A stretch of 64,000 bases of DNA, from assembly GCA_002095075.2 (NCBI GenBank), contig LVCE01000001.1, positions 1-64,000 of the forward strand, in the 5' to 3' direction. Positions 51,263-61,101 of the stretch are shown here, piece after piece. Every line of letters begins with the position of its first letter. Positions within the stretch are counted from its first letter, which is position 1. This DNA comes from Francisella endosymbiont of Ornithodoros moubata. Lineage in GTDB: Bacteria > Pseudomonadota > Gammaproteobacteria > Francisellales > Francisellaceae. The notes beneath the pieces are model-generated. The model saw only the letters and a program-made list of their open reading frames with translations, made no database searches and was not told the DNA's origin. The translations under genes were made by a program, and so were the position numbers.

Positions 51263-51267
51263 AGGGG
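51247..51267 (+). promoter_or_regulatory. 9-bp hairpin spanning the murE stop codon
   Basis: CCCCTTCAA and TTGAAGGGG pair perfectly around a CAC triloop. The murE stop (TGA, 51260-51262) lies in the 3' arm. No T-tract follows and murF begins 26 bases on, so it is more likely an intercistronic mRNA stabiliser or attenuator than a full terminator. Confidence 0.5.
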
Positions 51268-51293
51268 AATATTAAAGCATTATGGAGAAATAA

Positions 51294-52652
51294 ATGATTA
51301 AATCACTAAAACAATTAGTAACCCAAGCAGGTTTGGAATACTTGGGTGAAGATGTATCATTACAAACAGTAGCTATCAATTCAAATGAAATAAGACATGA
51401 TGGCCTATTTGTTGCAATTATGGCTAATCGTGATGGACATGAGTTTATTCCAAGTGCTATTGCTAATGGTGCCAAAGCAGTTCTAGTTTCAAAAAAGCAA
51501 GATTTAGATATTCTGCAAATAGTTTGTCAAAACACTATAAAAGGCTTACGAGCATTAGCAAAAGAATATCGTAAGTCATTAACTATGCCAATAATATTTA
51601 TAACAGGTAGTTGTGGTAAAACATCTGTTAAAGAAATGATTGTAACTCTACTTGGTGAGAAAAAAGTCCATTTTACTAAAGGTAATCTAAATAACTACCT
51701 TGGTGTGCCAATTACAGTATTAGAAACTTCACAGAATGCAGATTTTACAGTTATTGAGGCTGGGACAAGTGTTGGCGGTGAGATAAAAGCCGCTGCTGAT
51801 ATTATCCAGCCAAATATAGCAATGATTACAAATGTTGGTGCTTGTCATCTTGAGAACCTTAAAACTCTTGATGGTGTAATGATAGAGAAGGGTGAGCTTC
51901 TAAAGGCATTACCTAAAAATGGCTACTGTATCGTAAATCTTGATGATGAAAGAATTCCAAACTATGCTAAGCAACTTGAGTGTAAAAAGATTACCTGCTC
52001 AATGACTAATCCAAAAGCTGATATTTTAGTATTAGATTATAACGTGACATCAAAAAATTATGCTGTTAAGATTAGAATCTTTGATAAAGAGTACGATTAT
52101 CAACTACCAAATATTGGCAAACATAATTTGTTTAATAGTGTCTTAGCTATAGCTAGTGTAATTGCTGCAGGGCTTAAGCCAGAAGAATTTCTTACAAATA
52201 CACAAAATATCAAAAGCTATAAAGGTAGATTCTCAAGTGAGCATCTTACAGATAAGCTGATTTTGGTTGATGATACTTATAATGCTAGTACTGCTGCTGT
52301 TAAGGCTGCTATCGAAGATTTAGCAGAATTTGATGGTAAGAAAATCATCGCTATTAGTTCGATGCGTGAACTAGGTGATGAGGCTGAAAATTATCATAGA
52401 AAGATGGGGCAGTGGCTTAAAAAGGTAAATTTAGATAAGATATTTTTATTCGGCGAGAAAAATCTAATAGATTATGTTTTAGCAGAATATCCAAACCAAA
52501 ATGCTAAGTACTATGACTCCAAAGATGAGCTTAATAATGATTTAACTAAAGTATTGGATGAATATAAATCACAAAATACTAAGCTAACTATCAAAGGTGC
52601 TAGAAGTTTTAAAATGGAAGAAGTTGTGGCTTTTGTTAAGCAAAGAAAATAG
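51294..52652 (+). CDS. murF: UDP-MurNAc-tripeptide--D-alanyl-D-alanine ligase
   Basis: This 452-residue enzyme adds D-Ala-D-Ala, completing the UDP-MurNAc-pentapeptide. The ATP loop is FITGSCGKTSVKEMI. Other signatures are TKGNLNNYLGVPITVLE, EAGTSVGGEI, ITNVGACHLENL and DDTYNASTAAVKAA. The Shine-Dalgarno GGAGAA precedes the ATG. It follows murE as in the dcw cluster, but mraY and the other dcw genes are not downstream. Confidence 0.95.
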   Translation: MIKSLKQLVTQAGLEYLGEDVSLQTVAINSNEIRHDGLFVAIMANRDGHEFIPSAIANGAKAVLVSKKQDLDILQIVCQNTIKGLRALAKEYRKSLTMPIIFITGSCGKTSVKEMIVTLLGEKKVHFTKGNLNNYLGVPITVLETSQNADFTVIEAGTSVGGEIKAAADIIQPNIAMITNVGACHLENLKTLDGVMIEKGELLKALPKNGYCIVNLDDERIPNYAKQLECKKITCSMTNPKADILVLDYNVTSKNYAVKIRIFDKEYDYQLPNIGKHNLFNSVLAIASVIAAGLKPEEFLTNTQNIKSYKGRFSSEHLTDKLILVDDTYNASTAAVKAAIEDLAEFDGKKIIAISSMRELGDEAENYHRKMGQWLKKVNLDKIFLFGEKNLIDYVLAEYPNQNAKYYDSKDELNNDLTKVLDEYKSQNTKLTIKGARSFKMEEVVAFVKQRK

Positions 52653-52671
52653 ATAGGATTCTATTTTGGAA

Positions 52672-53759
52672 TTAAACTCTATATTTAATAATATTCAAAA
52701 CTCGTCTAAGCGGTTCGGTAGCTCCCCATAGTAACTGGCCGCCTACTGTGGAAGTGCTGAAATATATCATCAGCTAATAATGATGGTTTAATAGCCCTAT
52801 AGCAATATCTAGAGTCTCTGAAGTAGCTTGAGGTGTTAGGTATTTTAGGATATCTTCTTTATCATTATCTATTACTTTAACCTATTGATTACCTTGAGAA
52901 ATCTTTTGCTTAATTTCTTCAATAGTTAGTTTCTGTTTAAGTTTAATAGTTAGAGCTTGAGAGTGTGATTTTAAGCTAGGTACTCTGATATATACACCAT
53001 CCCAGGAATAGTTTTTTTAGGTTCTAAGATTTTGTTAAGTTTCTGTAGTTGCTTTATATTCTTCTTTTGTCTGTCCATTTGGCATAGCAACATCTATCCA
53101 AGGCAGGAGATTATAAGCTAAAGTTTGTACAGTTTTTTGTTGAGAAATTTTTAATGAGTCTTTTGATAATTCTCTTAGAATTTTTTCTCTAACTAGAATA
53201 TCTTCATTTACATCATCAGCTTTGCTCAAAAGATCTGTTTGTTGGAGTAGAATCTTGCATTGCTGCATCACCGGCTCCTGAGATTGCTTGATATGTACTA
53301 GAGCATTCAACAAGATCTTCTTTAAGTAGCCAGCTATATATAGCTAGTGACATTAAACTAACAGTTACAGTTAATACTGATAAAATCTTTTTACCATTAT
53401 CAATATTTAGTTATGATTTAAAGGATCTAAAACTAGAGTACTATTTTGATCTAAGCGTAGTGTAGATGTAGCATCTATCCAAAAACCTTGCCAGCCGTAA
53501 GCTCTTAGTTTAGGGTGGATTTCTTTGGTGTATTAACCATTGGCAACTCGGAAGTATACCCATTTTACTAAGTTGCTCAATACTATTGACATCTTGTTGT
53601 AACGTGCCATATTGTTGCATAAATCCAGAAGGCTGTTGTCCTATTTAAGATGTCGAAAAATGTTGGTGAAATATCATTAAAATCTTTTGACTCGATCATA
53701 CGAGACATTAAAACTGAGCCGACCATTCCATGCCAACCAATAAAACCAACTTTAAGCAT
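52672..53759 (-). pseudogene. asd: Aspartate-semialdehyde dehydrogenase pseudogene
   Basis: The N-terminus MLKVGFIGWHGMVGSVLMSR with MIESKDFNDI is a near match to gammaproteobacterial Asd. Later pieces are QDLSKRLDIDFDILPWIDVA-type sequence (NLLPWIDVAMPNGQTKEEYK), VRVPSLKSHSQALTIKLK and STVGGQLLWGATEPLRRVLN at the C-terminus. At least six frameshifts or stops occur, and the region of the catalytic Cys is unreadable. Asd feeds homoserine, methionine, threonine, lysine and meso-DAP synthesis. It is divergent from the thrA remnant. Confidence 0.9.
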
Positions 53760-53851
53760 AAACCCCTATCATTATTAGTGATAAAATTTACTGTTAAAGT
53801 ATAATACAAAAGTAACTAATTTGATATTTGTTCAACATAAGAGTGTAAAGT

Positions 53852-53899
53852 ATGGTAGTACATAAGTTTGGTGGGAGTAGCCTTGCTACAGCAGCTCAA
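53852..53899 (+). pseudogene. thrA: Aspartokinase/homoserine dehydrogenase: first 16 codons only
   Basis: The ATG begins MVVHKFGGSSLATAAQ, the invariant aspartokinase start (K-F-G-G-S-S). The next residues already match homoserine kinase, so about 2.4 kb of the expected gene is gone and the stump is joined to thrB. Confidence 0.75.
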
Positions 53900-54755
53900 G
53901 ATTATAGTGATACTCTAGAGCTTATCAAAAGAGATGACATAGAGTTTAGTTATCAAGCACATAACTGGGCTACATGAGTAGATAAACTACCTTTGATAGT
54001 GATAAAATGTTGCTATAGCAATTATCAAAAAGTTTCTAGCTGATAAAAATATCAAAATTGGTATTGATGTTTATATACAAAAGGGTATAACTCTAGGTTA
54101 TGGTATAGAGGCAGCTGCCTCATTAGTAGCTGCATTGGTTACAATGAATGCTTTTTTTGAGAAGCCGTATACCTTTACGATGATTTGATTGATTATGCTA
54201 TCTATGGCGAAGAGGGTCGTTCCATGGTGATAATGCCGTACCATGTATGTTTGGTGGTTTAGTATTATTACAAAGTTCAAAACCATGTAAAAAAATAGAT
54301 TTGCCAATAGTTGACTGTAATGTAGTTATTGTTCCCTGATCTTTCGGTTGACACTAAAAAAGCGCGTGAGCTTTTGAAAGATCCTTATGATTTATCTACA
54401 ATAGTTGAGCATAGTGCATATTTAGCATCTACAATAAGTGCTTTATATACATAAGATATTGAATTATAGTTCAGAGTTTAAAAGATGTTTTAATTCAACC
54501 AAGAAGATCTAAGTTAATAACAGGATTTTATGATGTGCAAAAAGCTGCTTATGCTGCAGGAGCTATAGCTTGTGGTATATCACGATCTGGCCCAATAATG
54601 TTTGCACTTGTAAAAAAACAAGATAATGCAAATGCAGTTGCTAAAACAATCCAAGATAAGTTTAAACAGTTTAACTTAAAGTCTAATAGTTGAATAAGCA
54701 CTATGAGTGACAAAGGCTTATATATTAGAGAAAAAAGAATAAAGGTAAAGCATGA
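53900..54755 (+). pseudogene. thrB: Homoserine kinase pseudogene
   Basis: After the thrA junction the frame reads DTLELIKRDDIEFSYQAHNW (homoserine kinase N-terminal third). It continues GIEAAASLVAALVTMNAFF (the GHMP-kinase P-x-x-x-G-L-G-S-S-A loop, decayed), PYTFDDLIDYAIYGEEG, DLSVDTKKARELLKD, RRSKLITGFYDVQKAAYAAG and ISRSGPIMFAL (GSGPT motif changed). At least six frameshifts occur. The corrected 3' end overlaps the thrC ATG as ATGA, showing the old operon. Confidence 0.85.
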
Positions 54756-56021
54756 TTTTATTAGTATTAGAGATAAGAATATCAAAGTTTAAGTGAAGCA
54801 ATACAGTCTGGATTGGCTCCTGATGGGAGGATTATTTGTACCAGATATATTTACTACAGTTAATTGGCAGAATTTTGCTAAAGATATGAGCTATTTTTAG
54901 TTTGCGGCAAGTACTTTGAGAGAGTTTTTCAAAGGCGATGAGCTAGAAGGCTCTTTAGATAAGATTTGTCATAATGCTTTTACTTTTGATGTGCCAGTTA
55001 AACGTTTAGATAAAAACACATCAGTTTTAGAACTTTTTCATGGTCCAACTTTGTATTTTAAAGATTTTGGTGCAAATTTTTAGCAAACTGTTTAAGCGCT
55101 ATAAATAGCGATAAGTCATTTACTATTTTAGTTGCAACTTCTGGTGATACTGGATCTGCGGTAGCGGCTGCTTTTCATGGGAAGTAGTAATATTCGTGTT
55201 ATTGTGATGTTCCCTAAAGGTAAAATCTCCAAAAGACAAGAAAAACAAATAACTTGTTGGGGTGATAATATCCAAGCGGTTGAGGGTGTTTTTGATGATT
55301 GTTGAGCTTTGGTTAAAGAGGCTTTTAAGACTCCGTGGGTGGACAGAGAGACCAAAATTAAATACATCAAATAGTATAAATATTGGTAGATTATTACTAC
55401 AATCTACTTACTATGTTTATACATCGTAGCAGTACTATTTACAAACTAGTAAAAAAGCAAATTATATAGTTCCATCTAGGTAATATTACGGCTGCTTTTT
55501 GGGCTAAGCAAAAGGGCTTTCCAATTAATGAAATATCAATGAGCTTAAATACTAATGATACTGTTGTTGACTATCTAGAGACTTGTAAGTTTAATCCTAA
55601 AGCAAGTGTTGAAACATTAGCAAATGCTAAGGATGTTGGTAATCCTAGTAATTTTGAAAGACTTTTATATCTATTAGGAAATTATGAAAGTTTCAAACAC
55701 AATGTCAAAGCAGTTTGTGTCTCTTATTTCGAAATTATAGAAAAGATAAAGCAAATTTATCGTTAGTATGATGAAATTGTATGTCAACATACTGCGACTG
55801 GCTTTGTGGCAAAAAGTCAATTTGATGCTAATAAAGATTTATATAATCGTAGCAACTGCACATCTAGCTAAATTTGAGGATGTTATCGAGCCGATATTAG
55901 ATTACAAGTGCCACCTACATCAGCTTTACAGAAGCTACTAGACAAAGGTCAACACAAAGTAGCAATCAATAAGTCTATGGATGAGCTTTGTGAGGTTTAT
56001 GCAAAAGCTTTTGAGTTATAA
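54752..56021 (+). pseudogene. thrC: Threonine synthase pseudogene
   Basis: Pieces in family order: ISIRDKN, SEAIQSGLAPDGGLFVP, DVPVKRLDKNTSVLELFHGP, TLYFKDFGANF (PLP-Lys in F-K-D-F), LVATSGDTGSAVAAAFHGK, IRVIVMFPKGKISKRQEKQI and CWGDNIQAVEGVFDDC. Then follow SLNTNDTVVDYLETCKFNPK, GNPSNFERLLYLLGNY and MDELCEVYAKAFEL. Length (about 423 codons) is normal. About eight lesions make it dead. It is the last gene of the former thr operon. Confidence 0.92.
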
Positions 56022-56033
56022 GCTACTAGAAAA

Positions 56034-56750
56034 TTATCGTAATGTAGTAAACTGCATAATCTCACAATCTTTAGAAATTTTTATATAATTACCGTCTTTG
56101 AACCAATCGCCTAGTACATATCTAGTGTAGTCATCTGCAATATGTATTGCCATTTTATGTGTATGACCATGAATAACAATATGATAACCTTTACGATATT
56201 TTTCTATACCTTTAGAAGTGACATCTACATTTGGGTGGTTGCGTTTTTTTGCATAACTAGCTTTACGCACATTTTTTGCAGTATATTCTCTTATAAATAG
56301 CGATAATCTTTTAAAAATAAATCTTAAAATAGGGTTGTATGCGATCCATTTTCTATACCACTGGTAACTTTTGTCATTAGTACAGAATAGATCGCCATGT
56401 GATAAAACTATTTTTTTATCAGCAATATTTAGATAAAAAGGATCTTTAATTAGTGTAATGCCACTTTGTTTAGCGAACTTTCGGCCAATTAAAAAATCGC
56501 GATTACCGTGCATAAAAAATATTTCTAAGCCTTTATCAGAGGCTAGTTTTAACCAAGCTGTGATCTTGTGATAGAAGTTATCTCGATGATTATCTCCAAT
56601 CCAATAGTCAAAAAAATCTCCTAAGATAAAAAGTTGATTCTGCTGTGATGTAATATTATCTAGAAATTTTTTAAAAAGCTCTGCCATTTCAGCATGATTG
56701 GCATTTAAATGTAAATCAGAAATTATATAAATATCTTTATTATGAGCCAT
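56034..56750 (-). CDS. lpxH: UDP-2,3-diacylglucosamine pyrophosphohydrolase
   Basis: This 238-residue enzyme makes lipid X in lipid A synthesis at the inner membrane. All metallophosphoesterase motifs are present: ISDLHLNANH, ILGDFFDYWIGD, MHGNRD, LSHGDLFCTND and VIHGHTHKMAIH. The C-terminus FKDGNYIKIS is family-like. Its start overlaps the end of pyrE by 11 bases. Confidence 0.96.
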   Translation of the reverse strand: MAHNKDIYIISDLHLNANHAEMAELFKKFLDNITSQQNQLFILGDFFDYWIGDNHRDNFYHKITAWLKLASDKGLEIFFMHGNRDFLIGRKFAKQSGITLIKDPFYLNIADKKIVLSHGDLFCTNDKSYQWYRKWIAYNPILRFIFKRLSLFIREYTAKNVRKASYAKKRNHPNVDVTSKGIEKYRKGYHIVIHGHTHKMAIHIADDYTRYVLGDWFKDGNYIKISKDCEIMQFTTLR

Positions 56751-57366
56751 ATTTTTGACGATATTGTTTAAATTTATTAATCATGGTTTCATCAAGATTT
56801 TCTTTAACATATTCAAAAATACTTTCAAAGTTTGTCACAGCTAAAACTGGGATGTTAAAGTCTTGAGATATTTTCTTAGTTGCTGAAATATCACTATCTT
56901 TGGCTTTCTCCTGGCGATCTATCGATAGTACAACACCAGCTATTTCAGCATTGATGCTTTTAAATTTGTTGTATGACTCATAAAAAGCAGTACCTGATGT
57001 CATTACATCATCAATAAGTAATACTTTTTTGTTTGTCATATCAGCCCCAACAAATACACCACCTTCACCATGGTCTTTTACTTCTTTACGATCAAAGGCA
57101 TACGGTATATCGATATTGTATTTTACAGCTAAAAAAGTTGAAATTGCTGCAACTAAAGGTATTCCTTTGTATGCTGGACCAAATAAAACATCGTATTTGA
57201 TATCACTTTTTATAATTAATTGTGCATAGTAATCAGCTAATGATGCAAGCTGGCTACCAGAGTTAAATAAACCGGCATTGAAAAAATATGGACTTATACG
57301 ACCTGATTTGAGGGTGAACTCGCCAAACTTAAGCACTTTACTCTCAAGAGCAAACTCTATAAACAT
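56740..57366 (-). CDS. pyrE: Orotate phosphoribosyltransferase
   Basis: This 208-residue enzyme makes OMP from orotate and PRPP in pyrimidine synthesis. It starts FIEFALESKVLKFGEFTLKS, with GRISPYFFNAGLF. The PRPP loop is VLLIDDVMTSGTA and the flexible loop RKEVKDHGEGG. It is in an operon with lpxH and divergent from mpl. It implies that de novo pyrimidine synthesis is kept. Confidence 0.96.
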   Translation of the reverse strand: MFIEFALESKVLKFGEFTLKSGRISPYFFNAGLFNSGSQLASLADYYAQLIIKSDIKYDVLFGPAYKGIPLVAAISTFLAVKYNIDIPYAFDRKEVKDHGEGGVFVGADMTNKKVLLIDDVMTSGTAFYESYNKFKSINAEIAGVVLSIDRQEKAKDSDISATKKISQDFNIPVLAVTNFESIFEYVKENLDETMINKFKQYRQKYGS

Positions 57367-57481
57367 TTTTTATTCTTAATACTCTAAATCTGCTATAAGT
57401 ATAAATAATAACTTTAACAATACCAAGTCAATATAACCAACAACTAAAATAGTATTGATATATTTAATCTTAATAAACTGT

Positions 57482-57487
57482 TATAAT
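57482..57487 (+). promoter_or_regulatory. Consensus -10 box upstream of mpl
   Basis: A perfect TATAAT, part of TGTTATAATC, sits about 41 bases before the mpl ATG. The best -35 candidates (TTGATA further up) are badly spaced, so the promoter may depend on the A+T-rich upstream sequence. Confidence 0.45.
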
Positions 57488-57527
57488 CTAGCCACTTAAT
57501 TATAAACGTTTTTTAAAAAAAGACTGA

Positions 57528-58898
57528 ATGTCAAAACATATTCATATTTTAGGTATTTGTGGTACCTTTATGGGTTCACTAGCAGTATTAGCAAAACAAA
57601 AAGGTTATAAAGTAACAGGTTCTGATGCTAATGTTTATCCGCCAATGAGTACTTATCTTGAATCTCAAGGTATAGAAATATTGCAAGGATTTGATTGCTC
57701 TCAGTTAGAGCTAAATCCTGATGAGATTATTATTGGTAATATTATGAAGAGAGGTATGCCAATAATAGAAAAAATACTTTCAGAAAAGTTAAACTATTTT
57801 TCAGGGCCTGAGTGGCTATATCAAAATATTCTCAAGTATAAAAAGATTATTGCAATAGCTGGAACACATGGCAAAACTACAACTACGACAATGACTATAA
57901 AAATACTTGAGCAAGCTGGATTAAATCCAAGCTTTTTGATTGGTGGTGTTAGTAGCGATTTTGGGGTTTCTTCACGCTATACAGATTCTGAGTATTTTGT
58001 TATCGAAGCAGATGAATATGATACTGCTTTTTTTGATAAGCGTTCAAAGTTAATTCATTATGATCCAAGTATTTTTGTGATTAATAATATTGAATATGAT
58101 CATGCTGATATTTTTAAAGATATTGATGCAATATTTTGGCAATTTCATCAACTACTTAGAAAAATGCCAGTTACAGCAAAGATTATCTACAATGCTAAGG
58201 ATGATAATGTACAAAAAATAATATCTATGGGTTGTTGGTCAGAGCTTATCAAAGTAAATTCAGCCGATGGAGTTTTTATAACTAAAAATAGCTACGACTA
58301 CTCTAAGTTTGAATTGGCTAGTGATAATAGTAATAGTATCCAAATATCATGGGATTTAATAGGTGAGCATAATGCTTTAAACACTATGAGTGCTTATGCT
58401 GTGGCAAAGCAGCTTAATATCTCCGGTGAAAAGATTAAGCAAGCTTTAGAGGAGTTTAAAGGTGTTAAAAGGCGCCTAGAAATATTGTTACATCGAGATA
58501 ATGTTACTTTGTATGATGATTTTGCTCATCATCCAACATCAATTAAATTGACTTTAGAAGCTGTGCGTCATAAAGACAAAGATGCCTATGTAGTGGCTCT
58601 TATTGATCCGCGTTCAAACACTATGCGTCAAGGGGATAATAAAGATAATCTTCCAGCGTCAATAACACAAGCCGATAGAGTGTTACTATATAATCATAGT
58701 CTACTAAAATGGAATGTTAAAGAGCTGCTCAAAAATATTGATAATGTTGATTTTATCAGGGATATTGAAGATTTTGTTACACAAATAAATGACTTACTAA
58801 ATATTCATCAACACAGAAACTTACAACTTGTGATGATGAGTAATGGCTCATTTGATGGCTTAAGGGAAAAGCTAGTAAGACTTTTGGAGGCTGAATGA
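57528..58898 (+). CDS. mpl: UDP-MurNAc:L-Ala-gamma-D-Glu-meso-DAP ligase (Mpl)
   Basis: This 456-residue Mur ligase attaches recycled murein tripeptide to UDP-MurNAc. The N-terminus HIHILGICGTFMGSLAVLAK is diagnostic. The ATP loop is AIAGTHGKTTTTTM, followed by FVIEADEYDTAFFDKRSK and ALIDPRSNTMRQG. It is complete. Its stop overlaps the rlmB start as ATGA. Its survival implies that peptidoglycan is still made and recycled. Confidence 0.95.
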   Translation: MSKHIHILGICGTFMGSLAVLAKQKGYKVTGSDANVYPPMSTYLESQGIEILQGFDCSQLELNPDEIIIGNIMKRGMPIIEKILSEKLNYFSGPEWLYQNILKYKKIIAIAGTHGKTTTTTMTIKILEQAGLNPSFLIGGVSSDFGVSSRYTDSEYFVIEADEYDTAFFDKRSKLIHYDPSIFVINNIEYDHADIFKDIDAIFWQFHQLLRKMPVTAKIIYNAKDDNVQKIISMGCWSELIKVNSADGVFITKNSYDYSKFELASDNSNSIQISWDLIGEHNALNTMSAYAVAKQLNISGEKIKQALEEFKGVKRRLEILLHRDNVTLYDDFAHHPTSIKLTLEAVRHKDKDAYVVALIDPRSNTMRQGDNKDNLPASITQADRVLLYNHSLLKWNVKELLKNIDNVDFIRDIEDFVTQINDLLNIHQHRNLQLVMMSNGSFDGLREKLVRLLEAE

Positions 58899-59640
58899 GT
58901 AGTTTAATTTATGGAATTCATGGTGTTGATAGCTTGATAGTATCAGATAAGGCAAAAGAAATATTAGTGTTTAAAAAACAAAATCTTAATCCTAAAATAG
59001 AAGCTATTATGTTAAAGCAAATTCAAAAGATATAAAAGTTACTTTTATTAATGATTTAAAGTTACTTCCTAGCTGTGTTAAAAAAGATGCTAATCATCAG
59101 AATATTTTTGCACTAGAAAAAAATACTTTTAAAATTTATACGGAAAATGAGATTGAAAGCTTAGTTCCACAAGATAAAAATGCATTTATTTTGATATTAG
59201 ATAATGTCCAAGACCCTCACAATTTTGGTGCGTGTATTCGCAGTGCACATTCAGTTGGGATTGATTTTATAATTATTCCCAAAGATAACAGTGCGCCGAT
59301 AAATGCGACAGTTAAAAAAGTTGCTTGTGGTGCCGCAGAACATACAAAAATTGTCATAGTTACAAATCTAGCGAGAGCTATTGAAAAGCTCAAAAAACTA
59401 GGTGTTTGGATAGTTGGCTTAGCTAGTGAAGCTGATGATAGCTTATATGCTATGAACTTAACTGATCCTATCGCAATAGTTGCTGGTGCTGAGGGAAGTG
59501 GTATGCGCCAGCGTACAAAAGCAAGTTGTGATTTTTTGGCTAACTTACCAATGTTAGGTGAGGTCTCTAGTTTAAATGTTTCAGTAGCTACTGGTATAGC
59601 ATTATATGAAACTGTTAGACAAAGAATAAGCATTATTTAG
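58895..59640 (+). pseudogene. rlmB: 23S rRNA (guanosine-2'-O-)-methyltransferase RlmB, single frameshift
   Basis: The ATG overlaps the mpl stop. The first 48 codons read MSSLIYGIHGVDSLIVSDKA through PKIEAIM and then hit a stop. Two bases back a second frame carries VKANSKDIKVTFINDLKLLP on to the SPOUT domain: LDNVQDPHNFGACIRSAHSV, IVAGAEGSGMRQRTK and SLNVSVATGIALYE, ending at 59640. The whole is about 248 codons, normal for RlmB/TrmH. Just one lesion (near 59010) separates the parts and the catalytic half is clean. It could be a recent inactivation, a sequencing error, or be rescued by internal initiation. Confidence 0.8.
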
Positions 59641-59655
59641 CTTCTAATAAGAGTT

Positions 59656-60299
59656 TTATTTTTGAAGATTTATTTTGTGGTTTGATATATATAAACTAAT
59701 TAGAACTGGGACTGCAATTAAAATTGCAAAAGAATAAATCATAGAAGTTAAAAATGTTCCAACAATTAAACCGATAATGAAACTTAAGATTGTAGTGCTT
59801 AATATCGTTACATCATGGTATCTTTTTTCAGTAATCATATGTGAAAGGTTTAAAAGATTCATAATATAAGCAACTAGATTTATTTTAGTAGAATGAAATC
59901 TATAAAATATATTATTCATTATTACACTCATAATCGTAGCAATATTAGCAAGGATAAGAAAACCAAAACTATTATCATGTAGCGTATTTATGTGCAATAT
60001 AAAAGTGCTACTAAAACAATATATAAGAACAAATAATAAAGATATATAATACGAAACTTAATAGTACTTTTTGCTATAAAGTTATGCGCAATAACTCCAG
60101 AAATAATAAAGTTAAATAGAAGAGTTATTTGCACAAAATCAGAAAATTACAGGTTCGTAATAATATCAGCGATACTAATCATAATGTTACCTGTCATTAA
60201 TACAACGAATACTTTGTATAATAAAATCACTGAAATCACATCATTGACTCTATTAATAAAAGCTAACTGGTAGTAGTTTTTTAGTTCTTGTTTTGTCAT
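59656..60299 (-). pseudogene. YoaK/DUF1275-like membrane protein pseudogene
   Basis: The 5' piece reads MTKQELKNYYQLAFINRVND, then YKVFVVLMTGNIMISIADII, where the M-T-G-N motif of YoaK-type membrane proteins is visible, then a stop. Later frames give FIISGVIAHNFIAKSTIKF and a 113-residue open stretch (59997-59656) with four helices including RYHDVTILSTTILSFIIGLI. Two or three lesions are present. About 215 codons is the usual size. Function of the family is unknown. Confidence 0.6.
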
Positions 60300-60352
60300 T
60301 TTAAATCTTTACGCTTATACTTTTATAGCTAAGACCTAGCTTTTCATAGCAC

Positions 60353-60985
60353 TTAGTAAGTATACAAAAGTACTATTGTGATTAAGATAATAGTCAATTG
60401 CTGTATAGGTAAGTTTAATACAAGCATAGAACCAACAGAAAAACTCATCACAAAGTTTGCAAAGCCAGCAAGTGAAAATTTGAAAAAGTTATTTATAGCT
60501 GTAGCTGCTCAAAAATGATTAGATATTAGCTGTAAAGACTAACTTAATAGTGAAGTTGAGCTTAGACTTAAACCATAACAAGTAATAAGCATTAAGAACA
60601 TAAAAATATAACCATGCTTGAATTGTGTATGACTATTATATAATCATAACAAAAACTCTAAGAAGTAATACACCAATAAGTGTAAATACTTTAAGTTCAA
60701 CTGATTCACTAATTTTTTTTAATGTGAGGTTTGTTAAGATAACACAATAATTGTTAAAGCGAAATATAACATATAAAGAGTGTAACCATTATCTTAAACA
60801 TTAAGATAAATTATAGAAGAAGCTCCAATATAACTAAAAAAAGCAGTGAATAATAAATCTAAACAAATTGTATATAGAGTAAAAGGTAAATTTCCAAGAT
60901 GATAGAAGTAGGCTATAAACAATTTTTTGATAGTGTTTTATCTTTTATATAAAGATGTTTCTTGATGCACTCAAAAAACTAGTAT
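60353..60985 (-). pseudogene. Bcr/CflA-like MFS transporter, C-terminal half remnant
   Basis: Readable pieces are KKHLYIKDKTL, LLFTAFFSYIGASSIIYLNV (matching the F-x-Y-I-x-x-S-P-x-x-Y motif of drug carriers), HGYIFMFLMLITCYGLSLSS and AATAINNFFKFSLAGFANFV, then MSFSVGSMLVLNLP, with the last helix ending LLYTY. Frames change at least four times. The N-terminal half is not found, so the gene was truncated as well as frameshifted. Confidence 0.6.
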
Positions 60986-61101
60986 TAGAGCATAATTATA
61001 TCTTAAAGATTTCTAAACATTGATAAAAAAGCATCGTTACGGTAGTATATAGCGTTGAATTTTTCTTAATATTACTATTTTTATAATATATGAGGTCTAC
61101 A

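Noticed and set aside
59217-59633. 138-codon minus-strand frame
   Set aside because: Antisense to the conserved SPOUT domain of rlmB.
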